Below, one piece after another: positions 40,330-48,787 of a stretch of DNA of 64,000 nucleotides. Positions within the stretch are counted from its first letter, which is position 1, and the number at the start of each line of letters is the position of its first letter. The position numbers and the translations under genes were made by a program. Under the pieces are notes generated by a model. It did not search any database and had not been told where the DNA came from. It was given only the letters and a program-made list of their open reading frames with translations. The stretch covers positions 6,820,001 to 6,884,000 of the forward strand of contig NZ_JAZIFX010000001.1 in the NCBI RefSeq assembly GCF_036634175.1, read 5' to 3'. Source of the stretch: Streptomyces sp. P9-A2 (GTDB lineage: Bacteria > Actinomycetota > Actinomycetes > Streptomycetales > Streptomycetaceae).

Positions 40330-40873
40330 TTACTCCGGCGGCGCACCGCGCGTGATGCGGTACAGCACGTTCGGGCGCAGGGGGCCGTCGGGTGCGGTGG
40401 GGTCGTCGAAGTCGTCGGCCGGGTTCCGGGTCATGCCGATCCGGTGCATCACCGCCTGTGAACGGAGATTGCCGGCCGTGGTGGCAGCGAGGATCTCAGG
40501 AAGCCCAAGAGTGTCGAAGCCATGGGCCAGGACCGCCAGTGCGCCCTCGGTGGCGTAGCCCTGACCCCAGGCCGAGCGGGCGAGTCTCCAGCCGGTCTCC
40601 ACGCCGGTGAAGGGCATCTCCTCGTCCACCTGATCCAAGCCCGCGAAGCCGATGAACTCGCCCGTGGCCCGCACCTCGACCGCCCACCACCCATAGCCTC
40701 GCTGGTCGAACTCGGCCTGGAAGCGGGCGATGGGGGGCCTCGCTCTCTTCGCGGGTGAGCAGGTTTCCCAAGTGCTCCCGGACCTCGGGATCGGCATTCA
40801 TCGCCGCCCGCGGTTCGATGTCGGAGCCATGCCAACGACGGAGGACCAGGCGATCGGTACGCAGTTCAGCCAT
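40330..40873 (-). pseudogene. RimJ/RimL-type GNAT acetyltransferase with a homopolymer frameshift
   Basis: From the ATG at 40873 the frame reads AELRTDRLVLRRWHGSDIEP...DPEVREHLGNLLTREESEA. It then breaks at a run of six G/C (40732-40737); five would keep the frame. It continues in another frame as IARFQAEFDQRGYGWWAVEV, then AWGQGYATEGALAVLAHGF (acetyl-CoA motif), then NLRSQAVMHRIGMTRNP to the stop at 40330. All GNAT segments are well conserved, so this is a recent mutation, a phase-variable tract or a base-calling error. Confidence 0.82.
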
Positions 40874-40918
40874 GCCGCCCAGCCGACGCGAGCGCCGGCT
40901 CCTGGGCAAAGCGATTTC

Positions 40919-41125
40919 TCAAGCCGACCGTCGGAGTCGTCGGACGTCGCGCACGAGGGCGTGGACAGAGCTGAGGAAGACGAGCCCGCCTACCCAGAGC
41001 CAGGCGACGGAGACGCCTGACTGGTACTCGTGGACTCCGACGGCAAGGAGCAGTGCACCGGTGAGGACGCCGAGGACAGAGACCAGCGTGCTGATGAGGT
41101 GAGTCACTCGCTTACCATCAGCCAT
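40919..41125 (-). CDS. Small two-helix membrane protein, 68 aa
   Basis: Two transmembrane helices (LISTLVSVLGVLTGALLLAVG and VAWLWVGGLVFLSSVHALV) with a short polar loop (HEYQSG) and a basic tail (RDVRRLRRSA). The ATG at 41125 lies next to the divergent 87-aa membrane protein gene. No family is recognised. It may form a pair with that protein. Confidence 0.6.
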   Translation of the reverse strand: MADGKRVTHLISTLVSVLGVLTGALLLAVGVHEYQSGVSVAWLWVGGLVFLSSVHALVRDVRRLRRSA

Positions 41126-41159
41126 GATCCCGACCGGCGGGAGCTCAGGGGGTTTGTCA

Positions 41160-41423
41160 GTGGATCAGTTCTTCCTGCTCTTCTCCGTCCTTTTGGCGTT
41201 GCTGTGTGCGGGCAGCGGCGCATACGCCGTCGTCACCGGACGGGTCAGCGTTCGGTGGGTTCGTCGCCCCGTTCACCCGCAGTTGTGGGGTGCCGGCACG
41301 TTGGTCATGGGCCTTGCCGTGGGGACGGTGAGGATCGCGCCCTTCACCGTCTTCATGGTGTTGTTCCTGTGCGCCATGAGCCTTCAAGTAATCGCCTACG
41401 CAGTTGACGGTGCGCACAAGTAG
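41160..41423 (+). CDS. Small membrane protein, 87 aa
   Basis: Three hydrophobic segments: QFFLLFSVLLALLCAGSGAY, LWGAGTLVMGLAVGTV and FTVFMVLFLCAMSLQVIAYAV. The GTG at 41160 has CAGGGGG at 8 nt; the ATG at 41124 has no Shine-Dalgarno and would overlap the divergent gene. Function is unknown. Confidence 0.62.
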   Translation: MDQFFLLFSVLLALLCAGSGAYAVVTGRVSVRWVRRPVHPQLWGAGTLVMGLAVGTVRIAPFTVFMVLFLCAMSLQVIAYAVDGAHK

Positions 41424-41594
41424 CTTCTTATGTGCAGGAGTTGGCTGATTTCCTGAGAGACGCGCCCATCGCTGAGCCCGCTCGGTGGTCCGGACCGGTG
41501 CTGTGTGTTCTGTGTTCAGGGACGGTTCGTTCCGCGCTTGCCCTCTGCGTTCACGATCTTCGCGGACCGCTTCCTTCGCGCACAGGGAGATCGT

Positions 41595-43478
41595 ATGAAC
41601 GAGCACACGAACCACACCGGGCCGGGGCGCCGGTCTCTGCTGCAGGCGGCCGTCGTCGTTCCCGCGGCCGGGGCCGCCGCGTCGGTGGCCGGGGCCGGGA
41701 CGGCGGACGCGGCACCCCGCACCGGCACCGGTACCCGGGGCGGTCGTTTCGACGAGGACAGTCCACGCTTCTCGGTGGCGGTGCTGCCCGACACGCAGTA
41801 CCTGTTCGACGCCGACAGCGCGGACCCGGAGCCGCTGAGAGCGACCTTCCGGTACCTGGCGTCCGAGCGCGGCGAGGCCAACATCGCCTTCATGACACAC
41901 CTCGGCGACATCACCGAGCACGGTACCGAGGACGAGATCGAACTCGCCGCCGACACCTTCCGGTCCCTGCACGGCAAGGTTCCCTACAGCGTCCTCGCCG
42001 GCAACCACGACATCGCCTCGGGTGACGACCAGCGCGGCGACAGCGCGTACCTCCGGGCCTTCGGGCCCCGCCGTTTCCGGCCGATGCCCACGTTCGGGGG
42101 TGCCTCTCCCGACGGCTACAACAGCTACCACGTGCTGCGCGCCGCCGGCCGCGAGTGGCTGGTGCTCGCCCTCGACTGGCGGGCGTCGGACAAGGGGCTC
42201 GCGTGGGCGCAGGGTGTCCTCGACGCGCACCCCACCTGCCCCGCCATCCTCACCACCCACGACATCGCCGCGGCAGGAGACGACGGCGAGGCGCACCTGT
42301 CCGGCAACGGGCAGCGGCTGTGGGACAGCATCATCCGGGGCAACGACCAGATCTTCCTCGCACTGGGGGGCCACTACTGGCCGCCCGGCCGCACGGTGCT
42401 CACCAACGACGCGGGCCACGACGTGCACGTCCACATCACCAACTACCAGGACCGCTACTACGGCGGCGCCGGCATGATCCGGCTGTACGCCTTCGACCTG
42501 GTGCGCGACACCATCGACGTGCAGACCTTCGCCCCCTGGTTCCTCGCCCGTGATCCGAGGAAGCGGACTCCGCTCGAGGCGGAGAACCTCGAACTGACCG
42601 GCTCCACAGACCGGTTCAGCCTCGACATCGACTTCGCCCGACGATTCGAGGGCTTCGCCCCCGTCGTTCCCCCCAAGCCGCGGCCCGCGCATCGGGTCAT
42701 GCCGAGGGGCACGGTGGCCTACTGGCGGTTCGACGCCGACGGCCCGTCCGGCGCCGGACGTCCCGGCTCCCCGGTGCCCGCCGGGACGGTGGTCCGTGAC
42801 CTGACCGGGAACGGCAACGACCTGGCCGTACGGCTGCTGCACGACAGCGCCGCCGACGTCGTCACCTGGTCCGCCGACCACCACGACGGTCAGCCCGCGC
42901 ACGCCAGCCTGCGGTTCGACGGCGGGAAGGCGCCGGACCGCGGGGCCGTGCTGACCACGAAGTCCACGGCGCCGCTGAACAGTTCGAAGTTCCGGTCCGG
43001 CTTCACCATCGAGACCTTCATCAAACTCCCCGACCCGTTCGAGGGCGACCACGCCTGGATGGGCATCCTCAGCTGGGAGGGCCGCAACGGGGACGCCGGC
43101 AAGACCACGGGCTGGTCCGAGGACGAGCCCACCTGCAGTCTGAACGTCTCGCCGGAGCGCTTCCTGCAGTTCGTCCTCTACCCCGATGTACAGGACGCCG
43201 ACCCCACCTCCTGGAGCCACACGCTGCCGGTCGGCCGGTGGACCCACATCGCCGTCGTCAACGACGGACGACGCACGGTGATGTACGTGGACGGCTCGAA
43301 GATCGCCCGCAACCCGGCCCAGCCCGCCACCGGCATCGAGACGCTCGGCAAGCCGTTCGTCATCGGCGGCACCCAGTTCGCCGAGAAGTTCGGGCAGGGC
43401 TTCTACGGCTGGATCGGCGACACCCGCATCGTCGAACGCGCCCTGAGCCCGAAGGACTTCATGCGTCGCGTCAGGTAA
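41595..43478 (+). CDS. Tat-exported metallophosphoesterase with LamG-like domain
   Basis: 627 aa. Twin-arginine signal (GPGRRSLLQAAVVVPAAGAA, cut near ADAA). Calcineurin-like phosphoesterase motifs: AVLPDTQYLF, THLGDITEHG, LAGNHDIASG, LTTHDI, with a final GGHYWP (usually GHxH; here the second His is Tyr). Residues ~385-627 form a LamG/concanavalin-like beta sandwich (TVAYWRFDADGP; GFTIETFIKLPD; GRWTHIAVVNDGRRTVMYVD; GFYGWIGDTRIVERALSP). It is an extracellular phosphodiesterase or phosphatase, possibly carbohydrate-bound. ATG with AGGGAGA upstream. Confidence 0.88.
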   Translation: MNEHTNHTGPGRRSLLQAAVVVPAAGAAASVAGAGTADAAPRTGTGTRGGRFDEDSPRFSVAVLPDTQYLFDADSADPEPLRATFRYLASERGEANIAFMTHLGDITEHGTEDEIELAADTFRSLHGKVPYSVLAGNHDIASGDDQRGDSAYLRAFGPRRFRPMPTFGGASPDGYNSYHVLRAAGREWLVLALDWRASDKGLAWAQGVLDAHPTCPAILTTHDIAAAGDDGEAHLSGNGQRLWDSIIRGNDQIFLALGGHYWPPGRTVLTNDAGHDVHVHITNYQDRYYGGAGMIRLYAFDLVRDTIDVQTFAPWFLARDPRKRTPLEAENLELTGSTDRFSLDIDFARRFEGFAPVVPPKPRPAHRVMPRGTVAYWRFDADGPSGAGRPGSPVPAGTVVRDLTGNGNDLAVRLLHDSAADVVTWSADHHDGQPAHASLRFDGGKAPDRGAVLTTKSTAPLNSSKFRSGFTIETFIKLPDPFEGDHAWMGILSWEGRNGDAGKTTGWSEDEPTCSLNVSPERFLQFVLYPDVQDADPTSWSHTLPVGRWTHIAVVNDGRRTVMYVDGSKIARNPAQPATGIETLGKPFVIGGTQFAEKFGQGFYGWIGDTRIVERALSPKDFMRRVR

Positions 43479-43504
43479 TCGCCCGCCGCCCGCCGGCCAC
43501 GCTT

Positions 43505-43560
43505 CGGTCAACGCCCGGTCGCAGCCCGGGAACACCTCGGCCCGCCACGGGCGTTGACCG
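43505..43560. terminator. 13-bp perfect inverted repeat after the phosphoesterase
   Basis: CGGTCAACGCCCG (43505-43517) and CGGGCGTTGACCG (43548-43560) with a 30-nt loop. It begins 27 nt after the stop, so it is probably a terminator. The loop is long for one, and it directly abuts the PPOX fragment, so a small mobile-element end is the alternative. Confidence 0.55.
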
Positions 43561-43564
43561 CCGC

Positions 43565-43753
43565 ATGACTGAAGACCGCCCGGCACCGCGCCCGTGGTCC
43601 GAGGAAGCGCTCTCCCACCCGTTCGGCACGCAGCGGTTCGGCACCCTCGCCACCGTCAAGAGCAGTGGCCATCCTCATCCGACCAGCATGGTCCACCAGG
43701 CCTGCGGCCTGAACACCTACGGACACCCGCTGCCGGTGTCGGTGCTCTTCTGA
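43565..43753 (+). pseudogene. N-terminal fragment of a PPOX/F420-type flavoprotein gene
   Basis: 62 codons. EEALSHPFGTQRFGTLATVK, then SSGHPHPTSMVH, looks like the first strands of pyridoxamine-phosphate-oxidase-fold reductases (normally 130-150 aa). The frame ends soon after with unrelated residues. No ribosome-binding site precedes the ATG, which starts 5 bp after the inverted repeat. It is probably a remnant. Confidence 0.5.
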
Positions 43754-43963
43754 GGGCAGGTGTGGGACCGGACGGACACCCGGGGGCCGCAAGGGGCGCA
43801 CGACCGCCGACGGGGCGCTCGCGCCGCGGGCGGCCGCGGGCTTCCCGTGCGCCTTCCCCCGAACCGGTGACTTGAGGGGGACGGGCGGCGGTCGAGCGCC
43901 GGGATCGGGACGACCAGTGCTTGTGTGGTCGTCTCGGCATCCGATCGCACAAGGAGTACCGCC

Positions 43964-44542
43964 ATGCCGTCACAGCCGTCGGACATCTCGTACACCGTGC
44001 CAGGAATGAGCACCCAGGACAGCCGGGGAATCATCGAGATGCTGCAGATGCGTCTGCACTCCCTCAACGACCTCCACCTGACCCTCAAGCACGTTCACTG
44101 GAACGTCGTCGGACCGCATTTCATCGCCGTGCACGAGATGATCGATCCCCAGGTCGACCAGGTCCGCTCCATGACCGACGACCTCGCCGAGCGGATCTCC
44201 ACCCTCGGCGGAGAACCCGACGGCACCCCGGGGGCGCTGGTGAACCAGCGCACCTGGGACGACTACTCGATCGGCCGTGCCGAAGCCATCGAGCACCTCG
44301 GGGCTCTCGACCTCGTGTACACCTCCGTCATCAAGGACCACCGGGAGGCCATGCAGGCCACCGAGACGTCCGACCCGGTCACCCAGGACATGCTCATCGA
44401 GCAGCTGCGCGGCCTGGAACTCTTCCAGTGGTTCGTCCGCGCACACCTGGAATCCAGTGGCGGACGGCTCAGCACCCGCGGTGCCTCCACGGAGAGCGGA
44501 GCCGCGGAGCAGGCGGCGGACCAGGCACGCACCCAGCCCTGA
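43964..44542 (+). CDS. dps: Dps-type DNA-protecting ferritin
   Basis: 192 aa. Dodecameric mini-ferritin that oxidises Fe(II) with H2O2, stores iron and coats DNA. LKHVHWNVVGPHFIAVHEMIDPQVDQVRSMTDDLAERI contains the inter-subunit ferroxidase ligands (His, His, Asp, Glu). The C-terminal tail (SSGGRLSTRGASTES...) is Ser/Thr/Ala-rich, not Lys-rich. AAGGAG lies 8 nt before the ATG at 43964. It is monocistronic, convergent with the anti-sigma gene. Confidence 0.93.
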   Translation: MPSQPSDISYTVPGMSTQDSRGIIEMLQMRLHSLNDLHLTLKHVHWNVVGPHFIAVHEMIDPQVDQVRSMTDDLAERISTLGGEPDGTPGALVNQRTWDDYSIGRAEAIEHLGALDLVYTSVIKDHREAMQATETSDPVTQDMLIEQLRGLELFQWFVRAHLESSGGRLSTRGASTESGAAEQAADQARTQP

Positions 44543-44701
44543 CCGCGCCGGGCGTCCACCCGGGCCGGCCGCGCCCTCTTCGGCGCCGGACCCGCCGAGG
44601 CCAAGCCGGTCCGCGGCGGAACCGGCGGGCGTCATCGTCCGCCCGGCGGGTGGATCCGTTCCGCACGACCGAGACACGACCGCGATACGACCGGCTGCGG
44701 G

Positions 44702-45130
44702 TCAGCCGCCGCGGCCGGCTCGCCGCGCCGAACGGGCCCGTACCGACCACCGGACGACGACGGCGGTTCCGACGAGAAGACCCAGCACCCGGCGGCTCGT
44801 TCGGGTGCCGGTCCACGGGGAGCGGACGGCGCGACGTCCGGCTCCCCCCACCGCACGAGGCCGGTGGACGGGCTCCACGACCGGTGGCGGGGCCGCCTCC
44901 CCGGTCCGGGACACCTCCTGCGCGATCCGCCGCCATACCCGCTGCGGGGGCGCGACCGGCAGGTCGGCCTCCTCCACGCCGCGCGCGGCGACCACGACCC
45001 GGGCCATCAGGGTCAGCTCCTCCCGGCAGGTGCGGCACAGGGCGATGTGCCGCAGGGCGTCGGCGTCGTCGCTCGAAACGCCGTTGCCCAGTGCCAGTTC
45101 CACCAGGTGCGCGGGCTCGACGTGTGCCAC
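44702..45130 (-). CDS. Zinc-type anti-sigma factor (zf-HC2-like)
   Basis: 142 aa. The anti-sigma zinc motif HxxxCxxC is His28, Cys32, Cys35 (LRHIALCRTCREELTLM). One predicted membrane helix lies near the end (RVLGLLVGTAVVVRWSV), so it would be membrane-bound with the sigma-binding domain in the cytosol. GTG at 45130 has AGGAGG upstream. It ends the operon sigma - DUF4397 - sortase - anti-sigma. Its partner is expected to be the ECF sigma at 46785-47393; this is inferred from the operon. Confidence 0.75.
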   Translation of the reverse strand: MAHVEPAHLVELALGNGVSSDDADALRHIALCRTCREELTLMARVVVAARGVEEADLPVAPPQRVWRRIAQEVSRTGEAAPPPVVEPVHRPRAVGGAGRRAVRSPWTGTRTSRRVLGLLVGTAVVVRWSVRARSARRAGRGG

Positions 45131-45182
45131 GTACCCTCCTGATCTTGTGCTCCGTGTCCTGTCCGCGCGTACCGGCCCGGTC

Positions 45183-45839
45183 TCAGGCAGGGAGAGGCTC
45201 CGCTGTGACGACCAGGTTGGCCTGGTAGCCGCCCGCCTCGGGGACGAACGGGGGCGCGCAGGTGACGAGGGTGAGAACCGGGGGACCGGTCCGCCGGAAC
45301 GTCGAGGACGGAAGGCCGTCCTTCGGTACCGTCGCACGCGCGACGACGCGGTAGACCGCCGACCCGGCGCCGGCGCGCCGCACTTCGACCCGGGCCCCGG
45401 GCCGCACGTCGTAGAGTGCGGCGAACTCGCCCAGCGCACCGGTGTCGCCGTCCACGTGTCCGACGAGCACGGCCGACCCCCGAGGGCTTCCCGGCGCGGG
45501 ACCGAAGCGGTACCAGCCGGCGACGGCGGGATCCCCCGGAATGGCCATCGCGCCCTGTTCGGTGACGCCCACCGGCCGGACCCGGGCGTCCAGGCCCACG
45601 TCGCCCACCAGGACGCGCTCCGGTGGCGCCTCCCGCCGTTCGCCGCGCGGGGTGGGAGGCGGCGACGGCTCGGTGGCGCCGGGGAGTTCACTCGCGGCGG
45701 CCGCCCGTGCCGGGGCCGCCGGCCCGAAGTCGGGCGGTGGGGTCCCCTGGTCCGAGGGCCCGGCGCGCAGGGTGGCGACCGCCGCCAGAGCGGCGGTCGC
45801 CATGACGAGACCGGTCAGCCGTCGCGCGGTGTCACCCAC
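45183..45839 (-). CDS. Class F sortase
   Basis: 218 aa. One N-terminal anchor helix (TGLVMATAALAAVATL), a Pro/Ala/Ser-rich stalk to about residue 75, then the sortase barrel. Catalytic His128 (AVLVGHVDG) and Cys194 (LTLVTCAPPF) are present. The C-terminal strand reads GGYQANLVV, where many sortases carry an Arg at the Gln206 position, so the third catalytic residue is uncertain. GTG at 45839 overlaps the DUF4397 stop by 8 nt. No LPxTG-like sorting signal is seen in the neighbours, so its substrate is probably encoded elsewhere, or DUF4397 is handled in an unusual way. Confidence 0.85.
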   Translation of the reverse strand: MGDTARRLTGLVMATAALAAVATLRAGPSDQGTPPPDFGPAAPARAAAASELPGATEPSPPPTPRGERREAPPERVLVGDVGLDARVRPVGVTEQGAMAIPGDPAVAGWYRFGPAPGSPRGSAVLVGHVDGDTGALGEFAALYDVRPGARVEVRRAGAGSAVYRVVARATVPKDGLPSSTFRRTGPPVLTLVTCAPPFVPEAGGYQANLVVTAEPLPA

Positions 45840-46680
45840 GCCGGCCCGCGGCCCGGCGGGCCACCAGGACGCCCGCCAGCGCCGCCGTCCCGGCCGCGGC
45901 CGCCCAGGCCACCCACTGGTCGGAGGAGTTCGAGGCGACCGCGGCGCCGCTGCCGCCCGCGTCGACGCCGTTCGGCACGGATTCCATGCCGCCGAGCGTC
46001 TGGGTCGCCAGCGCCAGGTTCTTGTCCGCGGCGCTGCCCCAGGCGTAGACGACGTTGCCGGTGCCCTCCTTCAGATTCAGGTCGGCCGGGCCGATCGCCA
46101 CGGTGTCCGTGCCGGCGAGCACCACGTCGGCCGGGACGGTGCCGGCGTCGACCACGGTGGTGTCCTCCTCGGGGTTCTCCAGCCCCTTGAAGACGGGCTG
46201 CCCGCCCGCTCGGACGTCCACGGCCGGGGCGGCGGCGACGTGACGCACGGTCAGTCGTGCCTTGCCCGCGTCGACCTTGGAGACGTCGTTGACGAAGGCC
46301 GTCAGCTGGGGCTTGCCGTCGGCGGAGAGGTGAGCGGCGATGGTGGCGTTCGCTCCCGCGGGCACCTCGATCTTCTTCTCGACGGCCGGGGTGCCGTCGG
46401 GGCCCTGGCCGGCTTCGAAGAGCTGGATGTCGTAGGTGCCGGCGTCGAGGGACTGCGGGTCGGTCACCGTGCCGGGCTCGAAGTCGCCGAGCAGTTCGTC
46501 ACCGTTGGCGTAGACGTCGACGGTCAGGCCGGGAACGCCGTGGAAGACGGACACCATGGCGGTGTCCTCACTGTCGGCGGCGGGGGCCGCCAGGGCGGGC
46601 GCGGCCACGCCGAGGGCGAGGGCGCAGGCTCCGGCCGAGGCGGCGAGGGTGAGGGAGGTCCGAGAGGTCCGGGAAGTCAT
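45832..46680 (-). CDS. DUF4397 surface protein
   Basis: 282 aa. Signal peptide (...AGACALALGVAAPALAAPAAD), then two DUF4397 beta-sandwich repeats (VSVFHGVPGLTVDVYANGDE; ARLTVRHVAAAPAVDVRAGG), a flexible region (NGVDAGGSGAAVASNSSD) and a C-terminal membrane helix with basic tail (WAAAAGTAALAGVLVARRAAGRRG). The ATG at 46680 is best, since AAGGA lies 9 nt upstream; the ATG at 46689 is too close to it. It is co-transcribed with the ECF sigma and the sortase. Function is unknown; DUF4397 domains occur in actinobacterial envelope proteins. Confidence 0.88.
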   Translation of the reverse strand: MTSRTSRTSLTLAASAGACALALGVAAPALAAPAADSEDTAMVSVFHGVPGLTVDVYANGDELLGDFEPGTVTDPQSLDAGTYDIQLFEAGQGPDGTPAVEKKIEVPAGANATIAAHLSADGKPQLTAFVNDVSKVDAGKARLTVRHVAAAPAVDVRAGGQPVFKGLENPEEDTTVVDAGTVPADVVLAGTDTVAIGPADLNLKEGTGNVVYAWGSAADKNLALATQTLGGMESVPNGVDAGGSGAAVASNSSDQWVAWAAAAGTAALAGVLVARRAAGRRG

Positions 46681-46784
46681 GAGGATCATTCCTTCGGTGA
46701 GGATTCCGCCGGTCGCGGGGTCTCGTATCCGTTTCGCGTGGGGGCGCCGATGCGGATGCGTCCGGCACCGGTGTTCCGGTCCGC

Positions 46785-47393
46785 CTACGCGGCGGTGTCG
46801 TCGGCGCGGCCCTGCTCGATGCCCTGGCGCAGCCGGAGCAGACCACGACGCGCGTGGCTCTTCACGGTGCCCAGGGGCATGCCGGTCCGCTCGGCGATCT
46901 CGGCCTGGGTCAGGTCCTCGTAGAAGGCCATGCAGAGCACCTCGCGCTGGGCGCGCGGCAGCCGGGACAGGGCGTCGACCAGGAGCACCCGGTCCAGGAC
47001 CTCGTCCGGTGGCGGCTCCTCGTGCGGCCGGGTGCCGGCGTCGTGTGCCACCGAGTCGACCAGCGTGAGGCGTTTCGTCCTGGCCGCCAGGGCGTCGACG
47101 ATCTTCCGACGGGTGATGCCGACGAGCCAGGCGCCGAGGGGGCCCCGCTCCGGACGGAAACCGTCCCGTCCGCGCCAGGCGCCGAGGAACACCTGCTGGG
47201 TCACGTCGTCCGCCTCGTAGGTGTCGCCGAGCGAACGGGTGGCCATCGTGTGGACGAGCGATCCCCAGCGCCGGTAGACCGCCGCGAACGCGTTCTCGTC
47301 CGCGGCGCGCAGGCCACGGGCCAGTTCGCTCTCGTACAGCGCTTCGTCCGCCGCCGCGGGGCGGACAGCGGTGGACCGTGTCTTCGTGCTCAT
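46785..47393 (-). CDS. ECF RNA polymerase sigma factor (SigK-like)
   Basis: 202 aa. Region 2 (FAAVYRRWGSLVHTMATRSL, then DTYEADDVTQQVFLGAWRGRDGF) and region 4 (LSRLPRAQREVLCMAFYEDL, then TQAEIAERTGMPLGTVKSHARRGLL) are complete. It is divergent from the B12-photoreceptor gene litR. In S. coelicolor LitR controls an ECF sigma (LitS) that transcribes the crt genes, and this gene occupies the same logical place. The downstream DUF4397/sortase/anti-sigma genes are likely part of its own operon. The promoter overlaps the TGCGTC repeats at 47508-47537. Confidence 0.9.
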   Translation of the reverse strand: MSTKTRSTAVRPAAADEALYESELARGLRAADENAFAAVYRRWGSLVHTMATRSLGDTYEADDVTQQVFLGAWRGRDGFRPERGPLGAWLVGITRRKIVDALAARTKRLTLVDSVAHDAGTRPHEEPPPDEVLDRVLLVDALSRLPRAQREVLCMAFYEDLTQAEIAERTGMPLGTVKSHARRGLLRLRQGIEQGRADDTAA

Positions 47394-47484
47394 GGCCTTG
47401 TTCCTCCTGCGTGCGTCCTGTGCGGGGCGGAAGGCCGACTGTCACGCCCGCCGGTCGGCACGCGCGCCCTGACCGAGTGCCTGG

Positions 47485-47537
47485 ACTACAGTGTGGAGAG
47501 CCAAAACGACGCAAACAACATGCGTCGATTGTGCGTC
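47485..47537. promoter_or_regulatory. LitR operator candidate between litR and the sigma gene
   Basis: GACGCA (47508-47513), N7, TGCGTC (47521-47526), then a third box TGCGTC (47532-47537) in direct orientation 5 nt on. For the sigma gene (minus strand) TTGCGT (47516-47511), 18 nt, TGTAGT (47490-47485) forms a promoter whose -35 lies inside the first box. LitR bound here in the dark would repress sigma and itself. Confidence 0.6.
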
Positions 47538-47550
47538 GGAAGAGGGAAGT

Positions 47551-48549
47551 GTGGGCCCGAACAGAGACGTCGAGGAGAGCGGGAGCGCGCCGCGTGGCGG
47601 CGGGCTGACCACCGGTGAGGTGGCGCGGCGTCTGGGGGTGGCACCCACGACCGTCCGGACGTGGGACCGCCGCTACGGTCTCGGCCCCACCGCGCACACC
47701 GGTGGCCGGCACCGCCGCTGGACCGACGCGGACGTGGCCCGGCTGGAGCGGATGTGCGCGCTGACGGCGACCGGACTGCCACCCGCCGAGGCCGCCCAGC
47801 TGGCGCTCGACGCGGTGATGCCCGACGCGCCCGCGCCCCGGGAGGGCACCGCTCCCCCTCCGGCGCCGGCCGCCCGCCGACGCAGCCGGGCCGGCTCCGG
47901 TCTCCGGCTGGGCGACGTGCGTCAGGAGTGCAGAGGAGTCGCGCGCGCGGCCCTGCGCCTGGACGCCGCCGCCCTCGACGAACTGCTGAGGACGGCGATG
48001 GAGGAATACGGCCTGGTCACCGCCTGGACCGAGGTGATCGTGCCGACGCTGCAGGCGGTCGGCCGCAAGTGGGAGAACTCGGGCGAGAGATACGTCGAGG
48101 TCGAGCACTTCCTGTCCTGGCACGTCTCCGGCGCGCTGCGGCGCCACGCCCCGCCCGTGGCCGCCGACCGGCCCGGCGCCACCACGGTGCTCGCCTGCGT
48201 GCCCGCGGAGAACCACACGCTGCCGCTGGAGGTGCTCGCCGCCGCACTGGCCGAACGGGGCCTCCCGGTACGCATGTTCGGCGGCGCGCTGCCCGTCGAG
48301 TCGCTCGTGGCCGCCGTACGCAGGACCGGGCCGGCCGCGGTGGGGCTGTGGGCCCAGTCGCGGACCACCGCGAGCAGACCCCTGGCCCAGCATGTGGCCG
48401 CGATGGAATGGGGGGTGCGCGGCGCGCGCAGGAAGCCGGTCGTCCTCACGCTGGGACCCGGCTGGGCCGGGCAGACCGTGCAGGGACTGCCGCGTCCGTC
48501 GGGGCTCGCGGAGGCGGTCACGGCGGTGGAGTCGGTCGCGCTCAGGTGA
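47551..48549 (+). CDS. litR: LitR/CarH-type B12-binding MerR photoreceptor regulator
   Basis: 332 aa. MerR winged helix at about 20-85 (LTTGEVARRLGVAPTTVRTWDRRYGL), a helical bundle with Trp174 and Glu185-His186 (RKWENSGERYVEVEH, the Trp...EH signature of CarH-like proteins), and a Rossmann-like cobalamin domain whose ENHTLPL (Glu220, His222) would supply the lower Co ligand. In CarH/LitR proteins adenosylcobalamin holds the repressor on DNA until light breaks the Co-C bond. GTG at 47551 follows AGAGGGA. It is divergent from the ECF sigma and upstream of the crt genes. Confidence 0.88.
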   Translation: MGPNRDVEESGSAPRGGGLTTGEVARRLGVAPTTVRTWDRRYGLGPTAHTGGRHRRWTDADVARLERMCALTATGLPPAEAAQLALDAVMPDAPAPREGTAPPPAPAARRRSRAGSGLRLGDVRQECRGVARAALRLDAAALDELLRTAMEEYGLVTAWTEVIVPTLQAVGRKWENSGERYVEVEHFLSWHVSGALRRHAPPVAADRPGATTVLACVPAENHTLPLEVLAAALAERGLPVRMFGGALPVESLVAAVRRTGPAAVGLWAQSRTTASRPLAQHVAAMEWGVRGARRKPVVLTLGPGWAGQTVQGLPRPSGLAEAVTAVESVALR

Positions 48550-48787
48550 TCCGGCGGGCTCGGCGGGTACCGGGTCGTGGTGGCGCCTGGCCCCGCCGGA
48601 CGCGACGTGCTCGGGTGGACATGGCACGCGGTGGAACCCGCCACCGCGCACGGCGCCCGCCGACGACACGTTCCGCACGCGTGGCGGGCGAGGCGGGACG
48701 GGTGCGGCGGCGCGGGCCGAAGCGCGCGCCCCAGGACGAGTACCGGCCCTCGGCGCAGAGGGAATCGAGCGGCGGAGGAAGAGGAAC

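Noticed and set aside
41124..41159. ATG 41124 start giving divergent genes that overlap by two bases
   Set aside because: The GTG at 41160 has a strong Shine-Dalgarno and starts right before the first membrane helix, so the overlap is probably not real.
45832..46680. DUF4397 protein as a classical LPxTG sortase substrate
   Set aside because: The C-terminus has a membrane helix and Arg tail but no LPxTG, LAxTG or similar motif before it.
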